Source: Bradyrhizobium mercantei (GTDB lineage: Bacteria > Pseudomonadota > Alphaproteobacteria > Rhizobiales > Xanthobacteraceae). Taken from it: a stretch of DNA of 64,000 bases. Below the pieces are notes generated by a model. That model had not been told where the DNA came from. It made no database searches and saw nothing but the letters and a program-made list of their open reading frames with translations. Every line of letters begins with the position of its first letter. The stretch's first letter is position 1. Below, in pieces: positions 35,369-43,626 of this stretch. A program made the translations under genes and the position numbers. The stretch lies in the NCBI RefSeq assembly GCF_001982635.1, contig NZ_MKFI01000005.1, positions 454,479 through 518,478 of the forward strand, in the 5' to 3' direction.

Positions 35369-36189
35369 GCGAGATCGTCAGCTATCAGCCGCGCGGCATT
35401 TCACTGCACCGCATCAATGCGATGGTGCTGCGCTATTGGTATCTCCTGATGTCGTCATGGCCGCGGCTACTGGAGCTGATCTACTGGCCGGCCTTGCAGA
35501 TCATCACCTGGGGCTTTCTGCAGAACTACATTTCGCAGGCATCCGGCTTCTTCGCCAAGGCGGGCGGCACGCTGATCGGCGCGGTGATCCTGTGGGACAT
35601 CCTGTTCCGCGGCCAGCTCGGCTTCTCGATCTCGTTCCTCGAGGAGATGTGGGCGCGCAATCTCGGCAACCTGATGATGAGCCCGCTGAAGCCGATCGAA
35701 TTCCTGCTCTCGCTGATGATCATGAGCCTGATCCGGCTTGCGATCGGCGTGATCCCGATGACGCTGATGGCGCTGTTCTTTTTCGGCTTCAACTTCTACG
35801 CCATCGGGCTGCCGCTGATCGCGTTCTTCTGCAATCTGATCTTCACGAGCTGGTCGGTCGGCGTGTTCGCCTCGGGCCTTGTGCTGCGCAACGGGCTCGG
35901 GGCGGAGAGCATCGTCTGGACGTTGATGTTCGCGGTGATGCCGCTCGCCTGCATCTACTATCCGGTCGAGGTGCTGCCGGTCTGGCTGCAATATGTCGCC
36001 TGGACCTTGCCGCCGACCTATGTGTTCGAAGGCATGCGGTCGCTGTTGACCGACCACGTCTTCCGCGCCGACCTGATGGCGTGGGCGCTCATCATCAACG
36101 CGGTCCTGTTCGTTGCCTCTTTTGCGGTCTTTCTTGCCCTTTTGCAGAGCGCCAAGCGCAACGGATCGCTGCTCGGGGGTGGTGAATAA
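35365..36189 (+). CDS. ABC-2 type permease
   Basis: 274 residues with six hydrophobic helices and an N-terminal cytoplasmic stretch, the usual ABC-2 membrane domain. It shares 4 bases with the ATPase gene, so the two subunits are coupled. The helix near the end with VLPVWLQYVAWTLPPTYVFE resembles polysaccharide/drug or NodJ-like exporters; no nod genes are close by, so I leave the substrate open. Confidence 0.88.
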   Translation: MSEIVSYQPRGISLHRINAMVLRYWYLLMSSWPRLLELIYWPALQIITWGFLQNYISQASGFFAKAGGTLIGAVILWDILFRGQLGFSISFLEEMWARNLGNLMMSPLKPIEFLLSLMIMSLIRLAIGVIPMTLMALFFFGFNFYAIGLPLIAFFCNLIFTSWSVGVFASGLVLRNGLGAESIVWTLMFAVMPLACIYYPVEVLPVWLQYVAWTLPPTYVFEGMRSLLTDHVFRADLMAWALIINAVLFVASFAVFLALLQSAKRNGSLLGGGE

Positions 36190-36252
36190 ATGTCACTTTC
36201 TCGTGGATTCTTGGTGTTTTAACCCGATATCGCCCCCAGATTGGGCTCGCGG

Positions 36253-36297
36253 CGCATTGACGCATTGTTACGCATTGGTCAGGATGTTGCGGCGCAA
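36253..36297 (+). promoter_or_regulatory. Candidate phaZ operator: repeated CGCATTG and TTGC-GGC-GCAA dyad
   Basis: CGCATTG occurs three times (36253, 36261, 36271), followed by the dyad TTGCGGCGCAA (36287-36297), about 20 bases before the phaZ start. TGC-rich dyads are bound by PhaR-type regulators in other bacteria; the assignment here is inference. Confidence 0.35.
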
Positions 36298-36317
36298 ACA
36301 GGGGTCTAAGAAATACT

Positions 36318-37646
36318 ATGCCCATCGGTGAATTTGGCGGTGCACCGCCACTGGCGGCAGGAGGCAGCCCGGCACTCACGACGCCGCTGTACTGGATGTA
36401 TGAGATGGCGCAGGCGTCGCTCAATCCGGCGCGCGCGGTGACCGACGCCACCAAGATCCTGTTTGAGAACCCGCTCAATCCGTGGACGCACACCCAGTTC
36501 GGCAAATCGGTCGCGGCGGCCTGCGAATTGTTCGAGCGCACCACGCGCCGCTACGGCAAGCCGGACTGGAACCTGCCGACCACCGAGGTCAACGGTATCC
36601 GCACCGCGGTCGAGGTTCGCACGGTCTGGGAAAAGCCGTTCTGCCGCCTACTGCATTTCGATCGCAAGCTGACGCGCCCGCTGCGCTCGCCGCAGCCCCG
36701 CGTGCTGATCGTGGCGCCGATGTCCGGTCACTATGCGACGCTGCTGCGTGGCACGGTCGAGGCGTTCCTGCCGACGCATGAAGTCTACATCACCGACTGG
36801 GCCGATGCGCGCATGGTGCCGCTCGCGGAAGGGCGGTTCGATCTCGACGATTACGTCGATTACGTCATCGAGATGCTGCACGCGCTCGGCGGCAACATGC
36901 ACATCATCGCGGTGTGCCAGCCTTCGGTGCCTGTCGTGGCAGCAGTTTCCGTGATGGAAGCCAACAGCGACCCGTTCGTGCCGCTGTCGATGACGCTGAT
37001 GGGCGGGCCGATCGACACCAGGCGCAATCCGACCGCGGTCAACAACCTCGCGGAAGAGCGCGGCATCGAATGGTTCCGCAACAATGTCATCACCAAGGTG
37101 CCGTTCCCGCATCCGGGCGTGATGCGCGACGTCTATCCGGGCTTCCTGCAGCTCAACGGCTTCATCAGCATGAACCTCGATCGGCACATGGACGCGCACA
37201 AGGCGCTATTCGCCAATCTGGTGAAGGGTGACGGCGATCTCGTCGACAAGCACCGTGAATTCTATGACGAATATCTCGCGGTGATGGATCTCACCGCGGA
37301 ATATTACCTGCAGACCGTCGACCTCGTCTTCGTCAAGCACGCGCTGCCGAAGGGCGAGATGACCCATCGCGGCAAGCCGGTCGATCCGTCGAAGATCCGC
37401 CGCGTCGCGCTGATGACGGTTGAGGGCGAGAAGGACGATATCTCGGGTCTCGGTCAGACCGAGGCAACGCATGCGCTCTGCACCGCGATTCCGAACCATC
37501 GCCGCGTGCACTATGTGCAGAAGGGCGTCGGCCACTACGGCGTGTTCAACGGTTCGCGGTTCCGCTCCGAAATCGTGCCGCGGATCTCCGATTTCATGGT
37601 CTCAGCGGCCAATACGCGGCTTTCTTTGGTCGCCGCAGCCGAATAG
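36318..37646 (+). CDS. phaZ: Intracellular polyhydroxyalkanoate depolymerase
   Basis: 442 residues. It matches intracellular PhaZ depolymerases: the N-terminal YEMAQASLNPARAVTDATKI segment, PRVLIVAPMSGHYATLL, and the lipase-box-like VCQPSVPVVAAV with Cys as nucleophile, then MGGPIDTRRNPTAVNN, and KGVGHYGVFNGSRF with the catalytic His. It mobilises PHB stored as granules. The annotated start (36318) adds a glycine/proline-rich tail of about 26 residues before the conserved YWMYEM; a start near 36396 is possible. A strong terminator follows. Confidence 0.92.
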   Translation: MPIGEFGGAPPLAAGGSPALTTPLYWMYEMAQASLNPARAVTDATKILFENPLNPWTHTQFGKSVAAACELFERTTRRYGKPDWNLPTTEVNGIRTAVEVRTVWEKPFCRLLHFDRKLTRPLRSPQPRVLIVAPMSGHYATLLRGTVEAFLPTHEVYITDWADARMVPLAEGRFDLDDYVDYVIEMLHALGGNMHIIAVCQPSVPVVAAVSVMEANSDPFVPLSMTLMGGPIDTRRNPTAVNNLAEERGIEWFRNNVITKVPFPHPGVMRDVYPGFLQLNGFISMNLDRHMDAHKALFANLVKGDGDLVDKHREFYDEYLAVMDLTAEYYLQTVDLVFVKHALPKGEMTHRGKPVDPSKIRRVALMTVEGEKDDISGLGQTEATHALCTAIPNHRRVHYVQKGVGHYGVFNGSRFRSEIVPRISDFMVSAANTRLSLVAAAE

Positions 37647-37716
37647 GTATCGACCCGGCCGCGTTTTTTGCGAACGCGCAAGTCACTGATTTAACTAAAA
37701 GAATCTCAAATCAGCC

Positions 37717-37759
37717 AAGGCCCAAGTGGTGAATTTAATTTCATCCCTTGGGCCTTTTT
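37717..37759 (+). terminator. Rho-independent terminator of phaZ
   Basis: AAGGCCCAAG (37717-37726) and CTTGGGCCTT (37747-37756) form a perfect 10-bp stem around a 20-base loop, followed by more T. It lies 71 bases after the phaZ stop. Confidence 0.88.
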
Positions 37760-37928
37760 CGCGACTCCGATTCATCAGAAAAATTCCGGTTCCGACCCCT
37801 GCCGGTAGAGGTCAATTAACGGCCGACCCCTGTATATTGGGCAAATGATTTGTTTTTGCGCCGAGCGCTTTCCCTGGCGGCGGATATGGCAAAGTTCGGG
37901 CGAACTCCTGCTCCCCGGACTCTCAGAA

Positions 37929-38684
37929 ATGGCTACTCGCGCGCTCCTCTATCGGCGGCCTGCCGAACCCGCGACCGTATTGGTCAGACACGGCTCCCAG
38001 TTTTTCACTGTCAGGTTGCGCCGGCACAGGCGCGCGCGCCGTTATACGCTCAGGATCCATCCGACCGATCGTGAAGCGATCCTGACGATGCCGCCGCGCG
38101 GCACGATCATCGAAGCCAAGGAGTTCGCCAACATCCATGGCGGCTGGATCGCCGCTCGCCTTGGCCGCTTGCCGAAGGCCGCGCCGTTCCAGCCCGGCAC
38201 GGTGGTGCCGTTGCGCGGCGTGCCGCATCGGCTGGTGCATCGCTCGGGCGAGCGCGGCACGGTCTGGACCGAGACGCGCGACAGCGGCGAGAAGATTCTT
38301 TGCGTCGCCGGCGGCGTCGAGCACATGGATCGCCGGGTGCATGACTTCCTCAAGCGCGAGGCGCGCAAGGATCTGCAGAAGGCGGCGGCGCTTCACGCCG
38401 CGGAACTCGGCGTGCGGGTGCGCCGGATCTCGATCCGCGATCAGTCGAGCCGCTGGGGCTCGTGCACTTCGGCGGGATCGCTGTCGTTCTCGTGGCGGCT
38501 GATCCTGGCGCCCCCCTTCGTGCTCGATTACCTCGCCGCGCATGAGGTCGCGCATCTCGTCGAGATGAACCACTCGGCGCGGTTCTGGCGGGTGGTCGAC
38601 AAGCTCTGTGCCTCGGTCACGCGCGCCAAGAACTGGCTCGACACCCACGGCAACGACCTGCACCGCTACGGGATCCAGGAGTAG
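37929..38684 (+). CDS. YgjP-like metallopeptidase (M48/DUF45)
   Basis: 251 residues from ATG 37929; an upstream extension to 37845 lacks conservation. DUF45/YgjP pattern: SSRWGSCTSAGSLSFSW, LILAPPFVLDYLAAHEVAHL with the HExxH-type motif HEVAH, and MNHSARFW carrying the third ligand. Such proteins are zinc-dependent but their substrates are unknown. Two CCGACCCCTG copies (near 37793 and 37824) lie in its upstream region; no operator is assigned. Confidence 0.85.
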   Translation: MATRALLYRRPAEPATVLVRHGSQFFTVRLRRHRRARRYTLRIHPTDREAILTMPPRGTIIEAKEFANIHGGWIAARLGRLPKAAPFQPGTVVPLRGVPHRLVHRSGERGTVWTETRDSGEKILCVAGGVEHMDRRVHDFLKREARKDLQKAAALHAAELGVRVRRISIRDQSSRWGSCTSAGSLSFSWRLILAPPFVLDYLAAHEVAHLVEMNHSARFWRVVDKLCASVTRAKNWLDTHGNDLHRYGIQE

Positions 38685-38708
38685 GGCTGCTCTTCGCCCC
38701 AGTCTCTG

Positions 38709-38813
38709 CTGTCATCGCCGGCGAAAGCGGGCGATCCAGTATTCCAGAGACATTTTGTGTTCAACCGATAAGCCGCGGCGTACTGGATCCCCCGCTTTCG
38801 CGGGGGATGACAG
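38709..38813. repeat. Palindromic repeat (GTCATCGCCGGCGAAAGCG type)
   Basis: CTGTCATCGCCGGCGAAAGC with CCAGTATTCCAG at the left; TACTGGATCCCCCGCTTTCG and GGATGACAG at the right. A second copy is at 43463-43574. It lies between convergent genes. Confidence 0.75.
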
Positions 38814-38845
38814 TTGGCGTTGTGGTGAGACCGTGCGTCTAAAGC

Positions 38846-41107
38846 CTACCGAAACAACCGATCCGCCAGCCAGCCATCGAGTCCCGCCGCAGCCTCCGGC
38901 CGCGCATGCGGGTTAGGCGGCGGCGCCGAGGCGCGGGCCGGCGTTGGCGGCGGCTGGCGATAATAGCCGCCGCCGGATGAGACCGGTGCGGGCGGCGCGG
39001 CCTGTATCGGCGGCTGAATCTGCATCGGTGCTGCCGGCGCTGACGGTGCCGAGATCTGCGACGAGATCTGCATCAGGTTGGCCGGTGCCCAGCTGCCTTG
39101 CGAGTTCGGGATCGCCGCGACCGGCACGCCCTGATGCGCCGATTTCATGAAGCGGGTCCACACTTCAACGGGCAGCCCGCCGCCGGTCGCCTTCTTGGTC
39201 GGCGAATTGTCGTCATTGCCAAGCCAGACGCCGGTGACGAGCTTGGCCGTGTAGCCGATGAACCAGGCGTCGCGATAATCCTGGCTGGTGCCGGTCTTGC
39301 CGGCGGCGGTCCAGCCGGGGATTTCGGCCTTGCGCGCGGTGCCCGAGATCAGCGTCTCGCGCATCATGCTGTTCATCATCGCGTCATAGCGCGGCTCGAT
39401 CACCTGGTTGGGCGGATCGTTGGGGCGGTCATAGAGCAGCTTGCCCGAGCTGGTCTTGATCCTGGTCACCACATGCGGCGACACGGCGTAGCCGCCATTG
39501 GCGAATGGCGCATAGGCGCCGACCAGCTCGATCACGGACACTTCCGAGGTGCCGAGCGCGATCGAGACGTTGGGCTCCAACTTGGAAGAGATCCCGAGCC
39601 GGTGCGCGGTGCGCACCACGTTCTTGGCGCCGACCTCGACGCCGAGCCGCACCGCCACCGTGTTCAGCGACATCGCCAGCGCCTGGGTCAGCGTCACCGA
39701 GCCGAAATATTCGTGGGTGTAGTTCTCCGGCTTCCAGCCCTTGATGTCGAGCGGCGCGTCGGTGCGGATGGTGTCCGGCGTCAGCCCGGACTCGACCGCG
39801 GTGAGATAGACGAACGGTTTGAACGCCGAGCCCGGCTGCCGCTTCGCGGTGACCGCGCGATTATACTGGCTCTCGGAATAGTTCCGGCCGCCGACCATGG
39901 CGCGCACCGCGCCGTCGGGCGTCATCGCCACCAGCGCACCCTGGCTGACATTGAACTTCACGCTCTTGGCGGCGAGCTCGTCGATCACGGCGGCTTCGGC
40001 CACGTTCTGCAGCTTCGGATCGATCGTGGTCTGCACGATGATGTCCTGGTCGATCTGGCCGACCAGATCGTCGAGCACTTCGCCGATCCAGTCGGCGACA
40101 TAGTTCACGGTGCCGGCGCCGGCCGGCTTGACCGCGATCGAAGGCTGGCCGATCGAGGCCTTCGCTTGCGCCTCGGTGATGAACTTGGCATCGGCCATCG
40201 CCGCGAGCACGACCTGTGCGCGCTGCTCGGCGCCTTCCGGATTGCGGTTCGGCGCCAGCCGCGACGGGGATTTGACGAGGCCCGCCAGCATCGCGGCTTC
40301 CGGCAGCGTGATGTTCTTCGCCGACTTGCCGAAATAGCGCTGCGCCGCGGCTTCGACGCCGTAGGCACCGGAACCGAAATAGACGCGGTTGAGATAGAGT
40401 TCGAGAATCTCGTTCTTGGAATGCTTGCGTTCCAGCCACAGCGCGAGCTCGGCCTCCTGCAGCTTGCGCTGCATGGTGCGCTCCTGGGTCAGGAACAGGT
40501 TCTTGGCGAGCTGCTGCGTCAGCGTCGAGCCGCCCTGCGAGACGCCGCGATGCAGGATGTTGGTCACCGCCGCGCGGAGGATGCCGACCGGGTCGACGCC
40601 GAAATGCGAATAGAAGCGGCGGTCTTCAATGGCGATGAATGCCTTCGGTAGATAGGGCGGCAGATCCTTCAGCGCGATGTTGGCGCCGGCCATTTCGCCG
40701 CGTTGCGCCAGCACGCTGCCGTCCATGCCGACAATCTGGATCGTCGGCGGACGCTTGGGAATTTCCAGCGACTGGATCGGCGGCAGGTGCGCGCCGACCC
40801 ACACCACGACACCGATCACTGCAATGCCGGCCCACAGGCCGAGCACCGCGGTCCAATAGAACAGCCGGCCGATGCCGAAGCCGCGCGACTTGCTGCGCCG
40901 CTTGCTGCCGCTGCGCGACGGGCGCGGTTTCTCGCTACCGGTCTCGCTGCTGCTCTTGTCGCTGCCTTTGGGTTTGGATTTGGCGGGTTTGTCGTCGCCG
41001 CCGCCGGGAATGCGATCGGAGGGCGATAGTCGGAGGTCGGCAAGCGCAGCCGGAAGCCCGAACAGCGGCTCCTTGCGTCCACCGCCTTTTTTACTTCCCC
41101 AGGCCAT
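38846..41107 (-). CDS. Class A penicillin-binding protein (PBP1A)
   Basis: 753 residues from ATG 41107. A basic, serine/arginine-rich cytoplasmic tail is followed by one membrane helix (about 85-108), the GT51 transglycosylase (EDRRFYSHFGVDPVGILRA, GGSTLTQQLAKNLFLT) and the transpeptidase with SxxK in GSAFKPFVYL, SLN in MSLNTVAVRLG and KTGTSQDYRDAWFIGY. It polymerises and cross-links peptidoglycan at the inner membrane. The C-terminus is proline-rich and low-complexity. Single gene, no operon partners visible. Confidence 0.93.
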   Translation of the reverse strand: MAWGSKKGGGRKEPLFGLPAALADLRLSPSDRIPGGGDDKPAKSKPKGSDKSSSETGSEKPRPSRSGSKRRSKSRGFGIGRLFYWTAVLGLWAGIAVIGVVVWVGAHLPPIQSLEIPKRPPTIQIVGMDGSVLAQRGEMAGANIALKDLPPYLPKAFIAIEDRRFYSHFGVDPVGILRAAVTNILHRGVSQGGSTLTQQLAKNLFLTQERTMQRKLQEAELALWLERKHSKNEILELYLNRVYFGSGAYGVEAAAQRYFGKSAKNITLPEAAMLAGLVKSPSRLAPNRNPEGAEQRAQVVLAAMADAKFITEAQAKASIGQPSIAVKPAGAGTVNYVADWIGEVLDDLVGQIDQDIIVQTTIDPKLQNVAEAAVIDELAAKSVKFNVSQGALVAMTPDGAVRAMVGGRNYSESQYNRAVTAKRQPGSAFKPFVYLTAVESGLTPDTIRTDAPLDIKGWKPENYTHEYFGSVTLTQALAMSLNTVAVRLGVEVGAKNVVRTAHRLGISSKLEPNVSIALGTSEVSVIELVGAYAPFANGGYAVSPHVVTRIKTSSGKLLYDRPNDPPNQVIEPRYDAMMNSMMRETLISGTARKAEIPGWTAAGKTGTSQDYRDAWFIGYTAKLVTGVWLGNDDNSPTKKATGGGLPVEVWTRFMKSAHQGVPVAAIPNSQGSWAPANLMQISSQISAPSAPAAPMQIQPPIQAAPPAPVSSGGGYYRQPPPTPARASAPPPNPHARPEAAAGLDGWLADRLFR

Positions 41108-41245
41108 CCGCAACGCTCACACCCTTACAGGCGTGCACGCTAACGTTCCCGGTTTAAGGGGCGGTTACGCAAAGCTTAACGGGGGATTAGGAGGTGAGGC
41201 AGCGCGTTGCTATATGACGCTGGAACAAGAAGCAGGGAGCACCGC

Positions 41246-41671
41246 ATGGGCCATATCGATCCGACCAAAGATGTGTTTGCGCAGTTCCGGGACAACGATC
41301 GGCCGGGCCCGATCCACATGCTCAATCTGGTGCGCTTGCGCGAATCGGCCGCCTATCCCGACGGCCGCAAGGCCACCGGCGCGGAGGCCTATGCCGCGTA
41401 TGGCCGCGAGAGCGGGCCGGTGTTCGAACGGCTCGGCGGCCGCATCATCTGGCAGGGCCGCTTCGAGCTGATGCTGATCGGTCCGCAAGAGGAGCGCTGG
41501 GATCACTGCTTCATCGCCGAGTATCCGAGCGTCGCCGCCTTCGTCGAGATGATCCGCGATCCCGTCTATCGCGAGGCGGTGAAGCACCGTCAGGCCGCGG
41601 TGGAGGATTCGCGGCTGATCCGGCATGCAGTGTTGCCGGTCGGCAAGAATTTCGGTGAGATTCCGGAGTAG
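41246..41671 (+). CDS. DUF1330 family protein
   Basis: 141 residues from ATG 41246 (GGGAG 7 bases upstream). DUF1330 fold (ferredoxin-like dimeric barrel): GPIHMLNLVRLRES near the start, AYGRESGPVFERLGGRIIW, and IAEYPSVAAFVEMIRDP, YREAVKHRQAAVEDSRLI. No enzymatic function is established for the family. It is divergent from the PBP1A gene. Confidence 0.85.
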   Translation: MGHIDPTKDVFAQFRDNDRPGPIHMLNLVRLRESAAYPDGRKATGAEAYAAYGRESGPVFERLGGRIIWQGRFELMLIGPQEERWDHCFIAEYPSVAAFVEMIRDPVYREAVKHRQAAVEDSRLIRHAVLPVGKNFGEIPE

Positions 41672-41693
41672 CTGCGAGCCCGCGAGATGCTTA

Positions 41694-41798
41694 TCCCGTC
41701 ATCCTGAGGAGCCGCGAAGCGGCGTCTCGAAGGATGCACCCCCGCTAGTGGCCGTCGACCCTTCGAGACGCGCTACGCGCTCCTCAGGGTGACGGGGA
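41694..41798. repeat. Palindromic repeat (CCCGTCATCCTGAGG type, second copy)
   Basis: CCCGTCATCCTGAGGAGCCG and GTCTCGAAGGATGC are mirrored by CCCTTCGAGACGC and CTCCTCAGGGTGACGGGG. Same family as 32222-32328. Confidence 0.8.
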
Positions 41799-41826
41799 TA
41801 GAACAGGTGTGCACTCCCCAAAACCA

Positions 41827-41852
41827 AATCGGCGGCCCGGAGGCCGCCGATT
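41827..41852 (-). terminator. Terminator of the first branched-chain amino-acid-type binding protein
   Basis: AATCGGCGGCC (41827-41837) and GGCCGCCGATT (41842-41852) are a perfect 11-bp stem with a 4-base loop. On the minus strand it is followed by TGGTTTTGGG. It lies 23 bases after the stop at 41876. Confidence 0.8.
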
Positions 41853-41875
41853 GCATTTCAAACCTGCACGAACCG

Positions 41876-43102
41876 CTAGCCCGCCGGGCCGGCGTCCTCG
41901 AGGATCGGGCCGAACAGCTCCCAGCGCTCGCCGTTGAAGCGCATCATCTGCAGCTGCTTGTTGACGCGATAGTCGTTCGGCGCGGTGTTGCCCTTGATGC
42001 CGGGCAGCGCCATGTCGAGCTCGACGTTCTTCAGGTTGGTGGCCTGCTTCAGCACGTTCTCGCGCGTCAGATCATCGCCGCACTGCTTCAGCACATGCAC
42101 CATCAGCTGGGCGGTCGAGTAGCCATAGGTGTTGAAGTTCGAGTTCTTGTCGCCGTCGGGATAGTACTTGGCCATGAAGTCGAAATAGCGCTTCATGCCC
42201 GGATCGTCCTTCCACTGCGGGTCGGCCGGATCCTTGCCGTAGTTGGTCGAGATCAGGCCCTTGGAGGCCTCCAGGCCCGCCGGCTGCAGCACGGCGCCGA
42301 CCGAGGTGGCGTTGATGTCGACGATGTGGACCGGATGCCAGCCGAGTTCGGCAATCTTCTTGATCGCCTGCGCCGCCTGCTTCGGCGTCGAGGCCGAGAA
42401 GAACAGGTCGGCGCCGGCGTCCTTGATCTTGATCACCTGGGAATCGATGGTCGGGTCGGAGACTTCATAGGAGGCTTCGGCCACGATCATCTTGGCGGCC
42501 TTGTCGCCGAGGCCGGCCTTGATGCCGTTCAGGTAATCCTTGCCGAGGTCGTCGTTCTGATAGAGCACGCCGATCTTGGCGTTCGGATGCTCCTTCAGGA
42601 TGTACTGGCCGTAGATGCGGCCTTCGACGAAGTAGTTCGGGTTGAAGCCGAGCGTCCACGGGAAGTTCTTCGGATCGGTGAACTTCGAGGCGCCGGTGGC
42701 GGCGAACAGCTGCGGTACCTTCTTGGCGTTGAGATATTTCTGCACAGCGGCGTTCGACGGCGTGCCGACGATCTGGAAGGTCAAGAGCACCTCGTCGCTC
42801 TCGACCAGCTTGCGCACCTGCTCGACGGCCTTCGGCGGCGAATAGGCGTCGTCATACTGGATCAGATTGATCTTGCGGCCGTTGATGCCGCCCTGATCGT
42901 TGATCATCTTGAAATAGGCCGCCTGGGTCTTGCCGATCGAGGCGTAGGCGGAGGCCGGTCCGGAGAAGGGGACGGTTTGGCCGATCTTGATTTCGGTATC
43001 GCTCGCGCCGGGATCGTATTTCTTCTGCGCGGAGGCCGAATTTGCAGACAGCGCCATCGCGAGCGCCGTTGCCGTGACCAGGTGGAAAATCCCGTTCCTC
43101 AT
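41876..43102 (-). CDS. ABC transporter substrate-binding protein, branched-chain amino-acid type (copy 1)
   Basis: 408 residues from ATG 43102. A signal peptide ends near SASA/QKKYD. The mature protein is a type I periplasmic binding protein (Peripla_BP_6/LivJ-like): DTEIKIGQTVPFSGPASAYA, YFKMINDQGGINGRKINL, VGTPSNAAVQKYLNAKKVP, and YGYSTAQLMVHVLKQC. It captures an amino acid, amide or aromatic acid in the periplasm. No LivHMGF genes are adjacent. It is a close paralogue of the gene at 43627-44847. Confidence 0.92.
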   Translation of the reverse strand: MRNGIFHLVTATALAMALSANSASAQKKYDPGASDTEIKIGQTVPFSGPASAYASIGKTQAAYFKMINDQGGINGRKINLIQYDDAYSPPKAVEQVRKLVESDEVLLTFQIVGTPSNAAVQKYLNAKKVPQLFAATGASKFTDPKNFPWTLGFNPNYFVEGRIYGQYILKEHPNAKIGVLYQNDDLGKDYLNGIKAGLGDKAAKMIVAEASYEVSDPTIDSQVIKIKDAGADLFFSASTPKQAAQAIKKIAELGWHPVHIVDINATSVGAVLQPAGLEASKGLISTNYGKDPADPQWKDDPGMKRYFDFMAKYYPDGDKNSNFNTYGYSTAQLMVHVLKQCGDDLTRENVLKQATNLKNVELDMALPGIKGNTAPNDYRVNKQLQMMRFNGERWELFGPILEDAGPAG

Positions 43103-43310
43103 AATGCTGTTTCCCTCACGTGACTGATGATTTGCCGATGATCTTGTCCGCGGGTTCAAGGTCCCGCGGTCGCCATCGCTGGGCCGGGATACTGGCGGAA
43201 CGCTTGCTGCGACGCAAGACGAGCAATGCCGAAAAGGTGAGCGATTTCAGTCAACCAAAGTAGGGGGCGGTGCAAAAAGGGGCCGGCGCAGCTTGGCCGG
43301 CATAGTCAGT
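43103..43310. other. Leader of binding-protein copy 1; no gene
   Basis: 208 bases of intergenic DNA before the repeat block 43311-43574. The promoter of copy 1 is expected here; no clear motif is seen. Confidence 0.4.
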
Positions 43311-43433
43311 GTCGTCCCGGCGAAGGCCGGGACCCATAACCACGAATGGTCATTGGGGGGAGATGCTGGAACGACGAGTCCCGTTCACACGTCCCGCCGC
43401 GGAGTATGGGTCCCTGCTTTCGCAGGGACGACG
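43311..43433. repeat. Palindromic repeat (GTCGTCCCGGCGAAGGCC type, second copy)
   Basis: GTCGTCCCGGCGAAGGCC GGGACCCAT mirrored by ATGGGTCCCTGCTTTCGC AGGGACGAC. Same family as 20671-20792. Confidence 0.8.
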
Positions 43434-43462
43434 TGGGGAGAGAATCTTGTCCCCACTCTCAG

Positions 43463-43574
43463 GTGTCATCGCCCGGCTCGACCGGGCGATCCAGTACGCC
43501 GCGGCCCATCGGTTCAACAACCGCCGTCTCTGGAATACTGGATCACCCGCATGCGCATGCGCGGGTGATGACAC
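43463..43574. repeat. Palindromic repeat (GTGTCATCGCCCGGC type)
   Basis: GTGTCATCGCCCGGCTCGAC and GCGATCCAGTA mirrored by TACTGGATCACCCGC and GCGGGTGATGACAC. Related to 38709-38813. It lies directly after the repeat at 43311, so two palindromes fill the gap between the paralogous genes. Confidence 0.8.
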
Positions 43575-43626
43575 CGAACAAGGTGTTTGACCAGTTGAAC
43601 CGGAACGACGTTTTGCGCCGCGGGCG

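Noticed and set aside
35365..36189. NodJ-type exporter of a nodulation operon
   Set aside because: ABC-2 permeases are similar overall, but no nod genes or nod box lie nearby.
39098..40651. 517-codon plus-strand open frame
   Set aside because: Antisense of the PBP1A gene.
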